From: Tribonema minus
Taxonomy: Eukaryota; Sar; Xanthophyceae; Tribonematales; Tribonemataceae
Direction of reading: 5' to 3'
Length of the DNA: 64,000 bases
Assembly (NCBI GenBank): GCA_017506865.1
Contig: JAFCMP010000158.1
Span: 62,001 to 126,000 of the forward strand
Shown: piece by piece, positions 1 through 11,856 of the stretch
Layout: each line of letters starts with the position of its first letter
How positions within the stretch are numbered: position 1 is the stretch's first letter
Made by a program: the position numbers and the translations under genes
Notes under the pieces: model-generated
What the model was told of the DNA's origin: nothing
The model's input: only the letters and a program-made list of their open reading frames with translations
Database searches by the model: none

Positions 1-1091
1 CACATGCGAAATGCCTGGCACTGGCACTAGCTAGCGGCATGTGGCGGAGGCCCATGCGCTGATCGACCAAAAAGCAGCAGCGACGCTGCTGTTGTCTGGT
101 CGCTGCCACACGTCCATACCATGAGATGGCAAGACATTGAGGTTGCACCCAGCTAGTGGACCCCAGCACCTGCTGCCGTTGTGAGTCTCAACATGACAAC
201 CCCGTACCTCTCCAGTGCTGAAAACAGTCAAGTGAAGCAGATGGGGCAGTTGTGAGCTGTGTGTGTGCGTGACTACACAGGCCAGTGTGTGCTACGGTGG
301 TTATCTGGCAACAAAGCATTTGAGAATCACAAGTCCAGTGGATTTTGGTAGAGGAGAAGCCGTCATCATGCAACAGATGCCAGTATGTAGTACTTCAACA
401 CGTGTCATACGCATACACGTGGCACAAGGTCCTTGTGAGAAGCAAATACCGCCAGCAAAACGTAGCACAATTGCAATCCTCAAGATATCTCAACACTGCT
501 TTGCAGTGCCAAACAGGAAGTGCAAAAACACAAACGCACATGCGCTGCCTAGGATTACAACTTGGCGCACATGGTGGTCATGAACCATGGATGGGTGAAG
601 TAGTACACATGTCAATTGGCACTGATGGTAGATGTCAATGAAGTGAAGCCTTGGGGTCGCAGAAAATTGATGAATGACATAAGTGTGGGCATGTGCATGG
701 GCTGATGGGCTTACGCGATGCACAAGAAGCGGTTTGCGTTGCACAGCGCTCTTACCTGCACGCCACGGATGCCTGCTACCTCCTCTGGCAGGTGTGCAGT
801 GACAACCCCGGATGCTGCTCACTGGCCTGCAGATAATGTCATCTGCCTGTGGCCAAGGGACTGACAGTCGCGCTGCCAGTGGTGGGGTCATCGTCATCGG
901 GTTCCTCGTCTTCTATCCGATGGTGTATCGCTGCTCGAAAGCTGGTGGGCCGTGATAAACTGACTCCACCATCGTCCTCATCCGTGGCTACAAGGGCACC
1001 CCTGTCGCCCACGATGCACCTGTAAGGGTCCCAACATGGTATATAAGGATCGAAGGATAGTCAGGCCCAGCACATTGCACATCAAGCCTGG
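1..1091. other. No gene recognised, left edge of window
   Basis: Only short ORFs on both strands, none with a recognisable motif or convincing splice structure. It lies downstream of the minus-strand NRAMP gene, so it should hold that gene's 3' flank. Confidence 0.4.
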
Positions 1092-4000
1092 TCATTGAGA
1101 ACATGATGAGACGCCTGTGCCATGACTTGAATATTGATGTGTTGTGATCAGTGGACCGTGCCCCTGTGTCGGCATGTGTGTTTTTGAGACAATATACTTT
1201 AAAGTACTTCTATATCGTCTTGAGCGTGTTGTGTCAGGATCATTTAAGTCGTCACGACAGCAATCATGATTCTGCATGCTGATCCCTGATTGAGCAAAGC
1301 CCAAGCATCTGTTTCGACGTGCTTGTAAGCTGTTTAGGCGCGTTGTCAACGGTAGCATGCACAGGGAGCCTGGTATGCCTCCCACTTGCCTGTTGACAAT
1401 TCTCTTGATGAACCTGCCTAACCGCAGTAGGTCCTCCCACATCAGATACAGGCAGAAGCTCAGGTACAGCGTTCCAACTGTGAAGATCATGATGCGGCTG
1501 GAAATTGTAGTGCTTTCCTTTGGCTGCACATGGACCAATAGAAAGCAGCAAAACGATAAGAAGTGCACAGTCAACAGGCGCATAATATTACGCCTTCGGC
1601 AAGTGACAAAGCACTGACAAAAAGGCGCAGTCAGAGGAAAAGGGGGGCGTTGTCATGCCCAAGGCGCGGATGCTGCATCAGATATCATTACCTCAACATG
1701 TGAGTTCTAGTGTGTCTCATCGTGGGAGGATCCAATGGAATCCATTGGTTGAGAAGGTGTGTTGTCACAAAATGTGAACCCAAGAGGAAGTACCGGAGAT
1801 CAGCCGATGCCCTTGTCATCTGAGATGTCCGATAAAGCAAGGCATGCCATTTTCCATATATTTGAGGATCTGCTCAAATAAAGCGCAGGAACAATGATCC
1901 TGTGTGTACTTGAAAGGATTGACTATCAGCAGGTGATCGTGCAAGTGGCACATTCCGTCATCAAGCAAAACATAGTCCATGCTGTCGCAGAAAAGCGCGC
2001 CGAACTGTTTAACAGGAGATCAGGCCCCATTTTGTGAACTCAACTGTTCGCTTGTCGCATCTGAAGGGACATGCCGATATTGAACTCATTGAAATACAGG
2101 ATGGTCACTGGTCGCTGAGTGCCTGACGAATTTGGTGACATGTGCTGCTAATGCACAACGATAAGCTCATTAAGCAGGTCAAAGCTCACCGCATCATCAT
2201 CAAAAAAGAAGTCCAGCACCGTGTACAGGTTGATAAGCTCATTAAGCAGGTCAAAGCTCACCGCATCATCATCAAAAAAGAAGTCCAGCACCGTGTACAG
2301 GTTGATGCCAATCATGCCAATGGTGAGCACCCACAGTAGTGCCGTCATCGACCGCCCCACCGTGAACTCCCCCATAAGCCGCTTGCTGCAGTAGCAAACA
2401 ATATAAGAGTTGGGCAAAATGCGTCACCAAGGCTAACAACATCATCATTCCTATGAGCAGCACAATGCAAGTCGCTATGCACAAACATGAACCATCCACC
2501 CATGTACAGGGGTTGAATTGTTTGGTTCAAGAAAGGTGTATGGTAAATGAATATGGCGCACGACATCATTAGTTGAGCCTAGCCTGCAGATAGCTAGCCA
2601 ATCTCTTGTGCCCGTAATGCTGCAGTTGAGCATTCAAGACAGCCAATGACCCAACCCACTGCATCTGTGGACTGCATACCGCTCATGACCTGCAGCAAAC
2701 AATCGACACACACCCCTATGCTGATGCAGCACGAGAAGCACTGTAGCATACTTAATGATGAATGACAGGACCAGGTGTGAGCACTACGTTCAAACTTCCT
2801 TGACCACAATTGGCACTCTTCATACCACTCTCCAATGCACAGTAACTGCATCATTTTATGGTGGGTGCTTACGCTGCCGTTGGCTGTCCAGTAATTCCTG
2901 TATAGTACTCTGTTGTTATGTAGTGCAACGAGTGTTTTCATACAACTGATAGCTTCCTCTTGCCACCTCCGTCACCTCACCTGCCGCAGAAGTGGACCAA
3001 GGGGATGAGTGCAAATGGCAGTTGCACACTCTGCAGGACATTGAGCCACTCGCTGAGCCTGTCTGTAGCTGTGCCCTTGCCATGCATCAGCACTGTCACC
3101 AGCAGTGCAGGCCCCAGAGCTGAGGTAACAACATGAGGGTGCAAAGTGTGGCAGGCGGTGAGACCAGGTGCTGTTGGCTTCACAGCAGAATATAATGAGC
3201 CAGTGTATATGCATGCATGGAGTCTAACTGCGACTTTGGATGAGGTCACCACCATACCAGTCATGCTAGTAGCATCATGCACTGCAGTACTTTGCTCAAC
3301 GCATGGTCAGCTGGCGCAATATACATTCAGCAAAGACAAGTAATCTCTTCAAACTGAATGACAAGCTGGCACTTCAGAAGGGCTGCAGATGCCGCAAGGG
3401 TGCACACCCCCTTGAGCAGCGCTTTCGTCAATGATGAACAACAGTTTCCTTCAGAGGACTGTGAATGCAAGTGTGCCTGTACGTGTGACAACAGATGCTC
3501 TGACATGAACTGAGATATGTTGTCATCGTGAATGGTCACCCCACTCACCTATGGTCCGCGTCAGCATGACCCGTTGCCATTGTGCAATGCTCAGCTGCAG
3601 GAATCCCTCCATCACAAACTGACCCGCATACGTGCCCGTCATAGTTGAGCTTTGGCCCGCAGCAAGCAGCCCTATAGCCCACACGTATCTGCAGTGGCAC
3701 GGCAGCATGGCAAAGTCATTGAGTAAATAGCATAGGGCTCGTTGACAGGTTGCGATGCATGACGCGTTGCAAGTCAGGGAAGAAACACCATACTAATGAA
3801 CAAGGCATCTGTACAACATTGCCGCTGCACATATTTTGGTGTGAGTGCAAGGATTGTGACAAGGCAACCTTGCTCAAGCGCCTTTCGGTCACCTAGCGCT
3901 GCCATGTCAGCAACAAGTGTATTCTGCAATCACTGTATTGGCAAGTTCTGTGGGATAGCTTCTCCCTGTCATCACGTGGTGCTGTGACCAAGCTAGCTTC

Positions 4001-7000
4001 AGCTTGTGCATGCGCGCTCTGCAGGTTGTACAGAACACCTAAGGTGCTCACGGACGCTGTCATAATATCATCACACCCGAGAAGAAGGGGTGTTGCAGGC
4101 CGTCCAGCTCTAACGCCGACAAGTTTACTACCTCACATAGAGTGCCCTAAACCTAACTAACCCTAACTGTCACCCAAACCTAAGTGCAAGCTCAAGCTTT
4201 CACAGTGCAAAAAAAAAGCATGGTGATCACATTCAAATAAGCCATGGTATTTCCGCAGCTACCACACACCACAGGACATCCCTATTGCGTGTGCATCGCA
4301 CGTGCAGTGCAGGGTCTGGCCTGCAAAGATTTCCGCCATCTACTAGTAGTAGAAGCTTGGTCATGCAGGACTTATACATACTTCAAGGTAGCAGTCACTT
4401 TGGCACAGCGCCACTCACTTTGCATTGCTCCCCAGTGAGCCCCTCAAAGCATCCCCCGCATGCCCTAGCCCAATCTCCTGGCACACCCCCAGGCCCTTCG
4501 CGCAAGTGCCAAATGTAGGGGAGTCTGCGTGTGAAGTGCGCATGCAAGAGAAGTGAATATATTGGTGGGACATGTACTAACTAATTTCAAGGAAAAAAAA
4601 CTACTGCACCACAATAAGTACTTCTTTGAAGATTTGTGCTGCAAGCATGGAATGTGCAAGCATTGACACATGACATCTTGCCGCAAGCAACGTGAGACCA
4701 GTAATGCGATGGTTGTATAGCATCAATTTCACAATCAAAGCAAGGTGTACGCAACACAGCGTCCTATGCTCGAGAGCATCATAGTCAATTACGATTGACA
4801 ACATGTGCAGCTCACCTCTGTCAATGGAGCCCAGTGTCAGGCACGCAGTGGGCATGCGAGTGTTTATGCAGTCCACACTGTAGAACTGCAAGCACAACAC
4901 CAAAAGTTGATGGCAAGTGCCCCTTGAGCTTGTGTGAGTAAAACCGCAAGTACGTCTCACAATGATGCCCATTGCAGATGTACACATTTGGCATGCTTCC
5001 TGCAGCTGTGAGACACAGGCAAGATGGTCGCTGACAATCCTTGACAAAGTATAGGCTTTTGGTCGGCTAGATAGGTACCTCAGGAGTACATGATGTGGCT
5101 AAATCTCGAACCAAGACTTGCATCTAACTCTCGAACCAAGACTTGCATCTAGGCGCCAGACTGCAAAGCGACTTCTGGCGATCTGACAACAGCGGGAGGT
5201 TCAGTTTGGCCAACGCAAAAACACCTTGAACTTTTACTTAAACTACCTGCATTGACTTCATGATCAAACCATGCATGAGGAAGCCAAAGATGCCTGGTCA
5301 GTGGTCACATCATTGCTGCATTGAACAGTGCTCTGACCTGTACAGCAAATGTGCCCACCACGGCGAGGTTGATGAGGAAGGCCAGCCCCAGTGCCAGCGC
5401 GCTGTCGATGGTACAGTACTTCACTGCCTCCCACACCTTGCGCTTGTTGTCCCTACCAATTCGTCTGCTGAGCACTAGCGCGCTGTGCAAGTACTGGGAG
5501 AGTTGGAGAGAAGGAAATGCAATGTTCGTATGTGTAACTGTGCCATCGAAGCACAGTGGCAGTTGGAAAGCCCAAATGAATTCCGCAACGTCAACTCAAA
5601 AGCCCCTGAACCAACAGCAACACCGGAAGGTTGGGATGCGCACTGAGAAGGCCCTTAGCATAACCTTGCACAAGTATACCCATGACTAAACTGATGCACT
5701 ACAGTAGCAGTCATCACCATGTGTTTCGAAGTAGAAGTACAACATAAATTTAGGCTTGCTTTGCCAAACATTGGCGGGCTGATCCATGAGGGCACTTCTG
5801 GCATCACACTGCATACATGATATCGTGACTGTTGCCCTGCTTAAGGCAGACTTGGATCGTCTGAGGCAGGCTTATTCGGACATAGCCACTCACCTGATGC
5901 ACATATGCACGCAATGTTCAGCACCACTGCAAGCTGCAACAGTGAAAAAGCGGTGAAAGCGGTGTGCCAGCCATGCATGCTGCCTGTTGCAGTGGCAGTG
6001 GTAGGCTCACCAGGTTGTGTGGCATGATCACAGCGCCCAGGAGTCCCAACGCCGTCACTGACGTGTGGGATGTGATCTTTGGTTGGAATCCCTTGAGGAC
6101 CTCAATGGCCGCTGGTGGTTCCTGCACACAAGCAAGCAGCACCCAGCATAGATAGCGCAGGATCAATACCTGCTCAAGACCAGATAACTGCCAAGAATGG
6201 AGACGATGATGCAAGGGGGGTGTTGGATAGGGGGTATATATTGTGTGCAACAATAGAAGTATGCAGACTGCATACAATAGAAGTATGCAGCAAACTGATT
6301 AGTACTGATGGATACCAAGGCCTATTGCCCTCACATGTTCATGGTTTGCTGTATGTGAGTGCATTCATGTGCAGGCAGATCCGCCCATGATGTGAGGACA
6401 CAACAATATCTATATATATGTTCCAGGTCGCATTCTTCATATTCTTAATAACATTCGATGTGCACACAAGACTTCCAACGACTGCCAGTGCCAGGCCAAT
6501 CAGCCCGTACCTTACACCACACGGCACCAATGTGCCAATGACTCACACCAGTGGCCTTTGAAAGCAACACACAACTGGCAGTAAACGGCTTGCTGAGCAG
6601 CTCACCGATGCGTAATTGTGTGCTGACGAGTCACATTAAAGAAAGAAACACACAGCTGCAGGAACGTCTTGCTGAACAACTCACCGATGCGTAGTTGATG
6701 AAGAACGTCACCGTCATGGTAGCCACCAGCACTACAAACAGGCCCTCCAGCTTGCGAACGCCAAAGACGTGCATGAACAGAAATGTGAATGTGTCCACAG
6801 CAGTGATGACACATCCAGCCCACAGCGGCACCCCTGTCAGGATCTGCAGCGCAATCGCGCTTCCCAGCACCTGCAAAATCAACGGGTACAGTAATGATGA
6901 ACATTAGGAGTGCCTGTCAGTACAATACTTCTGCGCTCATTATTGACTGCACAACGCGTCTCGTGACAGGCGGACTGCAGCTGTACAATCAAAGCCAGTT

Positions 7001-9494
7001 GTTCAAATACACACCCTTTGACACTATTTGAGAACATGTCAGGACATTTTAATTTAGAAAAAACCATTCAGCCAGGCACATTTGAGTCGCTGAGCATCAC
7101 CAATGTGCCATGGCAACGTGGCTTGATGTCCAAGCAGTGCTAGTGCTGATGGCACTGGTACCACTCAACAGCAGTCTACACATTGATGCTACATACTGAC
7201 AGTAGTTTGCGTAAACGTGGCATGCCGTGATGCATTCAAATCCGGTGCTTCGTAAGTCCAAACTGAATGTAGAGATTTTTGTCAGCAGATACCAAGAGCG
7301 CATCATGCGTGACACGTTGTGATGCAAAGTTCGCCAAGGCTTCAGCTCACCTCCTGGATATCACTGCCGATGATTGCCAGCTCAGCCATCAGCCATAGAA
7401 GAAGGCTAGCGGGCCGCTTGTAGTTCAGGCGCGCTATTCCCGCCAGATGATTACCAGTCACCACACCAAGTCGGCTGGCCTGTAAAGGCAAAACACATAA
7501 GATGCGTTTTTGTTACAACTAAATGCAGCCTGGTGTGAATGGGATGATGGTGGGCAATTTATCGCACACGATGGCTTCTTTTGATATGATATACTTAAAG
7601 TAAATCCTATAAGCATGCTTTATCTGTTGCTGCAAGCATGGTCACAACTGCACAGCCTGACCAGTTTTTGACTTGCAATGCATACAATGGGCCTTAGGGG
7701 CCAGCAACGGTGATGGCTGGTGACAACAGAGTCTTAGCAGCTTGTGACACATGTGTCGCGTGCCATCAGGGCCTGCCACCCATGTCCATGCTGCATGTGG
7801 CCACCATCATGATCAAAGCAAGGGGTAGGAGGACTCTCTACTCGTGATAAGCGTATCATTGTGTTGATCAAAGGCTTACCATGCTCTGCAACAGCAGTCC
7901 AAACATGTGCGCCAACAGCAGTACCCAGATGAGCTGGTAGCCAGTATATGCCCCCGTCTGAGGCAGACATGCAATGAGAGCAAGGTACAAAAGCGTCATG
8001 GTCAGCACCCAGGCACGTCACTCTTTTGGAGCCCTGCAATTCTGAGAACACTGTTACTTCTGAGAGAGAAGTATGACACAAGCGGCTTATGATTGTAATT
8101 GTGAGTGCATAAAGCAGGCAACTCGTGACGTGCGCAATAACGCACATGCAGAGATCATGAGCTCTGCTATTGTGGCCGTGACCACACAAGTGGCACATGC
8201 AAGAGTACACAATGCACATAGCATAGTCAACACAAGCCCGTGCTGCACCCTACTGAGTTAGAACGAGCTCAATCATCAAGCTGTACATCTAGGGTGTATT
8301 AGCTCAGGCCACACAGCTGTTAAGGTATGGTCACGGGAATCACATTGCCCTGCCTGAGCTTCACGCAAAAGCTGTACCTATGAGTATACCTGACGCGCAC
8401 ACCTCTTTCTTGCGGGAAGCAACATAGGGAGCAGTGTATTTACACACCGTGGCCATGATATAGGATTGCCTGCTGCCTGCACTGACGACCGCTGCATTGC
8501 GATTGATGGTATGATAGGAGTGCTTACCTGTAGATCAGCTTCCAAATTGCCAGGGTCCAGATAAGCGATACACATCAAGAACCCTGGTCCAAGATACGCC
8601 AACAGCGTGTCCCAGCTTATCCAAGCGCCCTACTGGGCCGCAAGCAACAGACCAAAGCCAGAAACAGTCATCATAATGTTGAAGGCAAATAGGGACCATC
8701 AGCACTGCCCTTGCAATGGAGCGGTCAAGTGGTTCACGAGCATTGCAAAGCAAAGCATCTGTCCATTGACTCATAGAGACGCATGATGAATCAGCCAAGT
8801 TGCTCCTAGAGGGTAAAGCCAACGTTGCATGCATCATTCACTCGCAGTAGTGGAGCACTTGAAAGTATCAGTCAACGTGAAACACTAGCTTGGTCGCCCC
8901 AGCCTGCTAGACACAAGTAGGCATCATCGTACGCTCTGCTGGCTAAGTGATGTGTGAGGCCATCAGGTTGCTGCAAATCGCTGTGATTCAGTCAACAAAT
9001 AATGCAACATAATCTCAAGGGAACTTCAATCAAGCCCGTCAGGTGCCATGATGTACTGAGGATGATGCAACGATGGACACTGGCGATGGCGTGCACCGTG
9101 AGAATGTGAACATGGCAAGCGTGAAAGTACCCGTACTGGGATCGAGTGGCTGAGAAACTGCAAAATGACATGAGAGCGTTATAAATAACACGTGATCTGA
9201 TGACATCATCATGGCAGTTGATTTGCGGTGATGGCAGCATAAGGTATACCGCCAAGCAGCATGCTAACTTGAAATTTATGGCAAGCTACATGGTGAATAC
9301 GCAACAGGCAATTGTTGGTCAACACGCACCTCTGGCTCATCAGGTATCTGCCACACGTCACCGCGGTTTGTCACATGCGCCGGGAGTGCATCTGAACTAA
9401 ACCCAGGCCCCACATCATCCCACATGCCATCCGCGCTCTCTTGTGGTCCATCATCTACATTCAAATCGCCATCGCCTACTGGCTGCCATCCATG
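1092..9494 (-). CDS. NRAMP: NRAMP-family divalent metal transporter, multi-exon
   Basis: Proton-coupled Mn/Fe-type transporter of the NRAMP (SLC11) family, a multi-pass membrane protein. Minus-strand exons that join in phase: 9494-9330, 8629-8528, 7957-7880, 7479-7351, 6870-6685, 6121-6011, 5493-5338, then 3688-3549, 3119-2981, 2385-2262 (or 2190). The last exon starts near 1497 and reads to a stop at 1092. Hallmarks seen: [15 protein letters not shown] (TM1, with the metal-binding DPGN), [49 protein letters not shown] (TM6, with the MPHN), [33 protein letters not shown] and MGEF. A small extra exon may lie at 5005-4961 but its phase does not fit. The phase between 2262 and 1497 is also unresolved, so an exon is probably missing there. 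The first exon encodes an acidic N-terminus; the true start Met was not fixed. Family assignment is very secure, the two ends are not. Confidence 0.92.
2160..2303 (-). repeat. 72-bp exact tandem duplication in NRAMP exon
   Basis: Two identical 72-bp copies, 2160-2231 and 2232-2303, lie at the end of an NRAMP exon. Each contains, on the minus strand, the coding end (FFFDDDA) followed by GTGAGC, so the splice donor itself is duplicated (donors after 2262 and 2190). Because 72 is a multiple of three, use of the distal donor adds 24 residues without changing frame. Confidence 0.95.
4141..4170. repeat. Degenerate telomere-like CCCTAAA/CCTAAC tract
   Basis: Short run of CCCTAAA, CCTAAC and CCCTAAC units inside an NRAMP intron; an interstitial telomere-like scrap. 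Confidence 0.6.
5104..5153. repeat. 25-bp tandem duplication
   Basis: TCTCGAACCAAGACTTGCAT-type unit occurs twice with period 25, in an NRAMP intron. Confidence 0.9.
6592..6697 (-). repeat. Partial duplication of an NRAMP exon end and donor
   Basis: The exon end at 6685 (minus strand TACGCATCG followed by GTGAGT) has a second copy about 80 bp downstream near 6604 (TACGCATCG followed by GTGAGC), with similar sequence (TTGCTGA then a CTCACCGATGCG block) around both. The upstream copy fits the reading frame; the other looks like a decoy donor in the intron. Confidence 0.7.
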
Positions 9495-9548
9495 CTGCAG
9501 AGTCACACAAAGTAGTACATGGTGTGAAGGGTGCATATATCTATGCAC

Positions 9549-11856
9549 GCAAAGCCCGTTTGCTCAAGTCCTGACTTGTCAGCTGCAGCACATGTGTGTG
9601 TATGTGTTGCGTGTATGCACGAGCAGTAACGCATCTTTGTGACAGAGCAGGCCACCAGCCGAGTGCAGGCACAGTGTAGCAAATCGGCCTTTAGCTGAGC
9701 GCGTATTTCACATCAGCATACATTGTAGACTTGAACCAAAAACCTGCAATGAACAGAGATGTCTAATGATGATCCCTTTGATGGAGCTCATATATGCTGA
9801 GCACATGACAGCACAGCACCCCACAGTGTGGCCAGAGCGCTGATACTACAAAGCATGGACCTGCAATTGCCAGCAATGCATCAAAGTCTTTCGCTTCACC
9901 AAAAGCAAAATGTCACAGCACTTGCGTTTCATGCCCTCATGGTCTAAGCCGACAACCGAATTATTTAAAAAATGTTCATAGTAGAGCAGCAGTCACACGC
10001 ATGAAAGTAGGATAGTAACCCTCAATCAAGCGAGAAGCTAATGTCAAAAATTACAGCTTGGCTCTTCAAGCATGAAGACACTCCGTACTAGGAGCTGAAC
10101 CAAGTGTAGGTCCTGTCGGCGAACCCTGTTTGGGCACCTCTGCACGGCTGTACGTTGCTGATGAAGATGCACTCATGGCACGCAATAGCACTTTCCCTTA
10201 TCTCACACGTGTTAAGGTGGGCCCTCCTGCGTCCCCTCCCTCCACCATATCGCCTGCTGCGTCGGCCTCGGAGCCGCCGTAAGAGCCGTAGCCCTTCCTG
10301 GACGAAGACCTGAAGGCTCGCTTCTCCGCACTAGCAACCCAGTCCGCATGCATAGAGAGGTCTCATCACAACACTGGAAGTTCAACATGTGTTCGGAGGC
10401 AACCGCCTCCTGCAGAGGCTCCTGGAGGGAACACGTCTCCGGATACACCGCCATAGCGAAGGACAGGTGCGCCTTAGGCGCAGCGGAGGGAAGGCTGCAT
10501 CTGTGGAGCCTGTTCAGGTACGCGGATATCGACTCCTTGCGTATGGCACGCTGCATGGTCTGTTTGAGCAACATAGGGAAAGATTTTCTGTAATCAGCCG
10601 CGGCAAGGTGCTGCTTGGTCCCAGAAACGCTGTCCCTGGTGCCGCAATTACTGTTGCTACAAGTTATAAGCAGGCATCTGTTCATTAATTGATCCAAGCG
10701 ACAGAGTACCTCTGGTGGCGACACGGCTCGTTGCGCTGCAGGGCTTGATGCCACAGTTGGCTGCGGAACTTGACGCCACCCAGACTGCAGCTTGGCGTGC
10801 GGCTGCATTTGAGCCAATCCTCTGCCTTTTCATGCTATTTATGTCCTACGTGCTGCAGCCAGTCAAGCAGCCAACTGCAGAGACGAGCATACTCCGCCAC
10901 GGTAGTGCATGGCAGCGGACATTGAGGCCGCGCAAGCAACCTGCCTGCGCTACCGTGCAAACTGCTGTATGGAGGATGCAGATTCGTGACAAAAAGTAGC
11001 CATAACGTGTTCAATCTGTTCTGCTTGACTGTCTTGGATGCTGTATGTGGTGCACCTTGGCTGATGCTGCAGCACGACCATAGCCACCCGTTGGCAAGAC
11101 ATTCAAGCTAGATGCTACAGAAGCAACTGCAAAGCGCGCCTTATACTAAAGTCGAGTATCTAATAGTGTCAGCGTTTCTACTCCCCTGGTCAAATGCGCA
11201 GCAGCTGACTCATTTTTACCCTCCATGTGCCTACAGTGTCCTCTCTGTTATTCTCTTAAGCAGAAGTGGATCAGGGAGATTGGGGTAGCAGCGCAGGAGG
11301 GGAAAGGAAGCGTAGGTCGCCATTGCGGCCAACCTGACACAGGGCGATGAAACGCAGTCAGGTCCCCAGCCCAATGGGCAGTCCATACGTGACACAATCA
11401 CTGCGCACCAAGCACAAGCGTGTCAACTCGCGGAGGTAAGCAAACAGCACACCATACACATACACCCAGCAAGTTGACAATTATGAAGTCGTGGCGTCAT
11501 TAGCGATCATAGCATCATGAGCTGTGGTACTCGAGGCCAGCACGGTCTAGTGTCATTGGCTCAATTAACGCTTCCATCCAGCAGCACACAGTCTGCACAG
11601 CCATTCATACAGCCACGAGCGCGCTACCTGCGGCGATGGCGCAATTCACCAGTTGGCACTTCTGAGGGCATCCTTCACAGGACTTACCGAATATGTGCGG
11701 GGTACATATGGCAGGGCAATGATGTCTGGCCTTTGTAACCGCCCATGCCACATAGCTCTGACTGTACACAGTGTGTCGCTGCACCGATTGCAGGTCGTCA
11801 CGCATTCTGATCTTGTCATTGTTTCGTGTTTCACATGATGCGTGCATTATCCTCAG
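9549..11856. other. Between NRAMP 5' end and first MYB exon seen; hypothetical ORF 10212-10817
   Basis: This lies between the divergent 5' ends of the NRAMP and MYB genes and should hold both promoters, but I could not identify specific elements. An uninterrupted 201-codon minus-strand ORF (10212-10817) and overlapping plus-strand ORFs exist; none shows a motif I recognise. They may be real small exons, MYB 5' sequence or chance. Nothing else is supported. Confidence 0.3.

Noticed and set aside
10212-10817. 201-codon minus-strand ORF as a confident gene
   Set aside because: No motif, no homologue recognised, overlapping open frames on the other strand; kept only as a mention.
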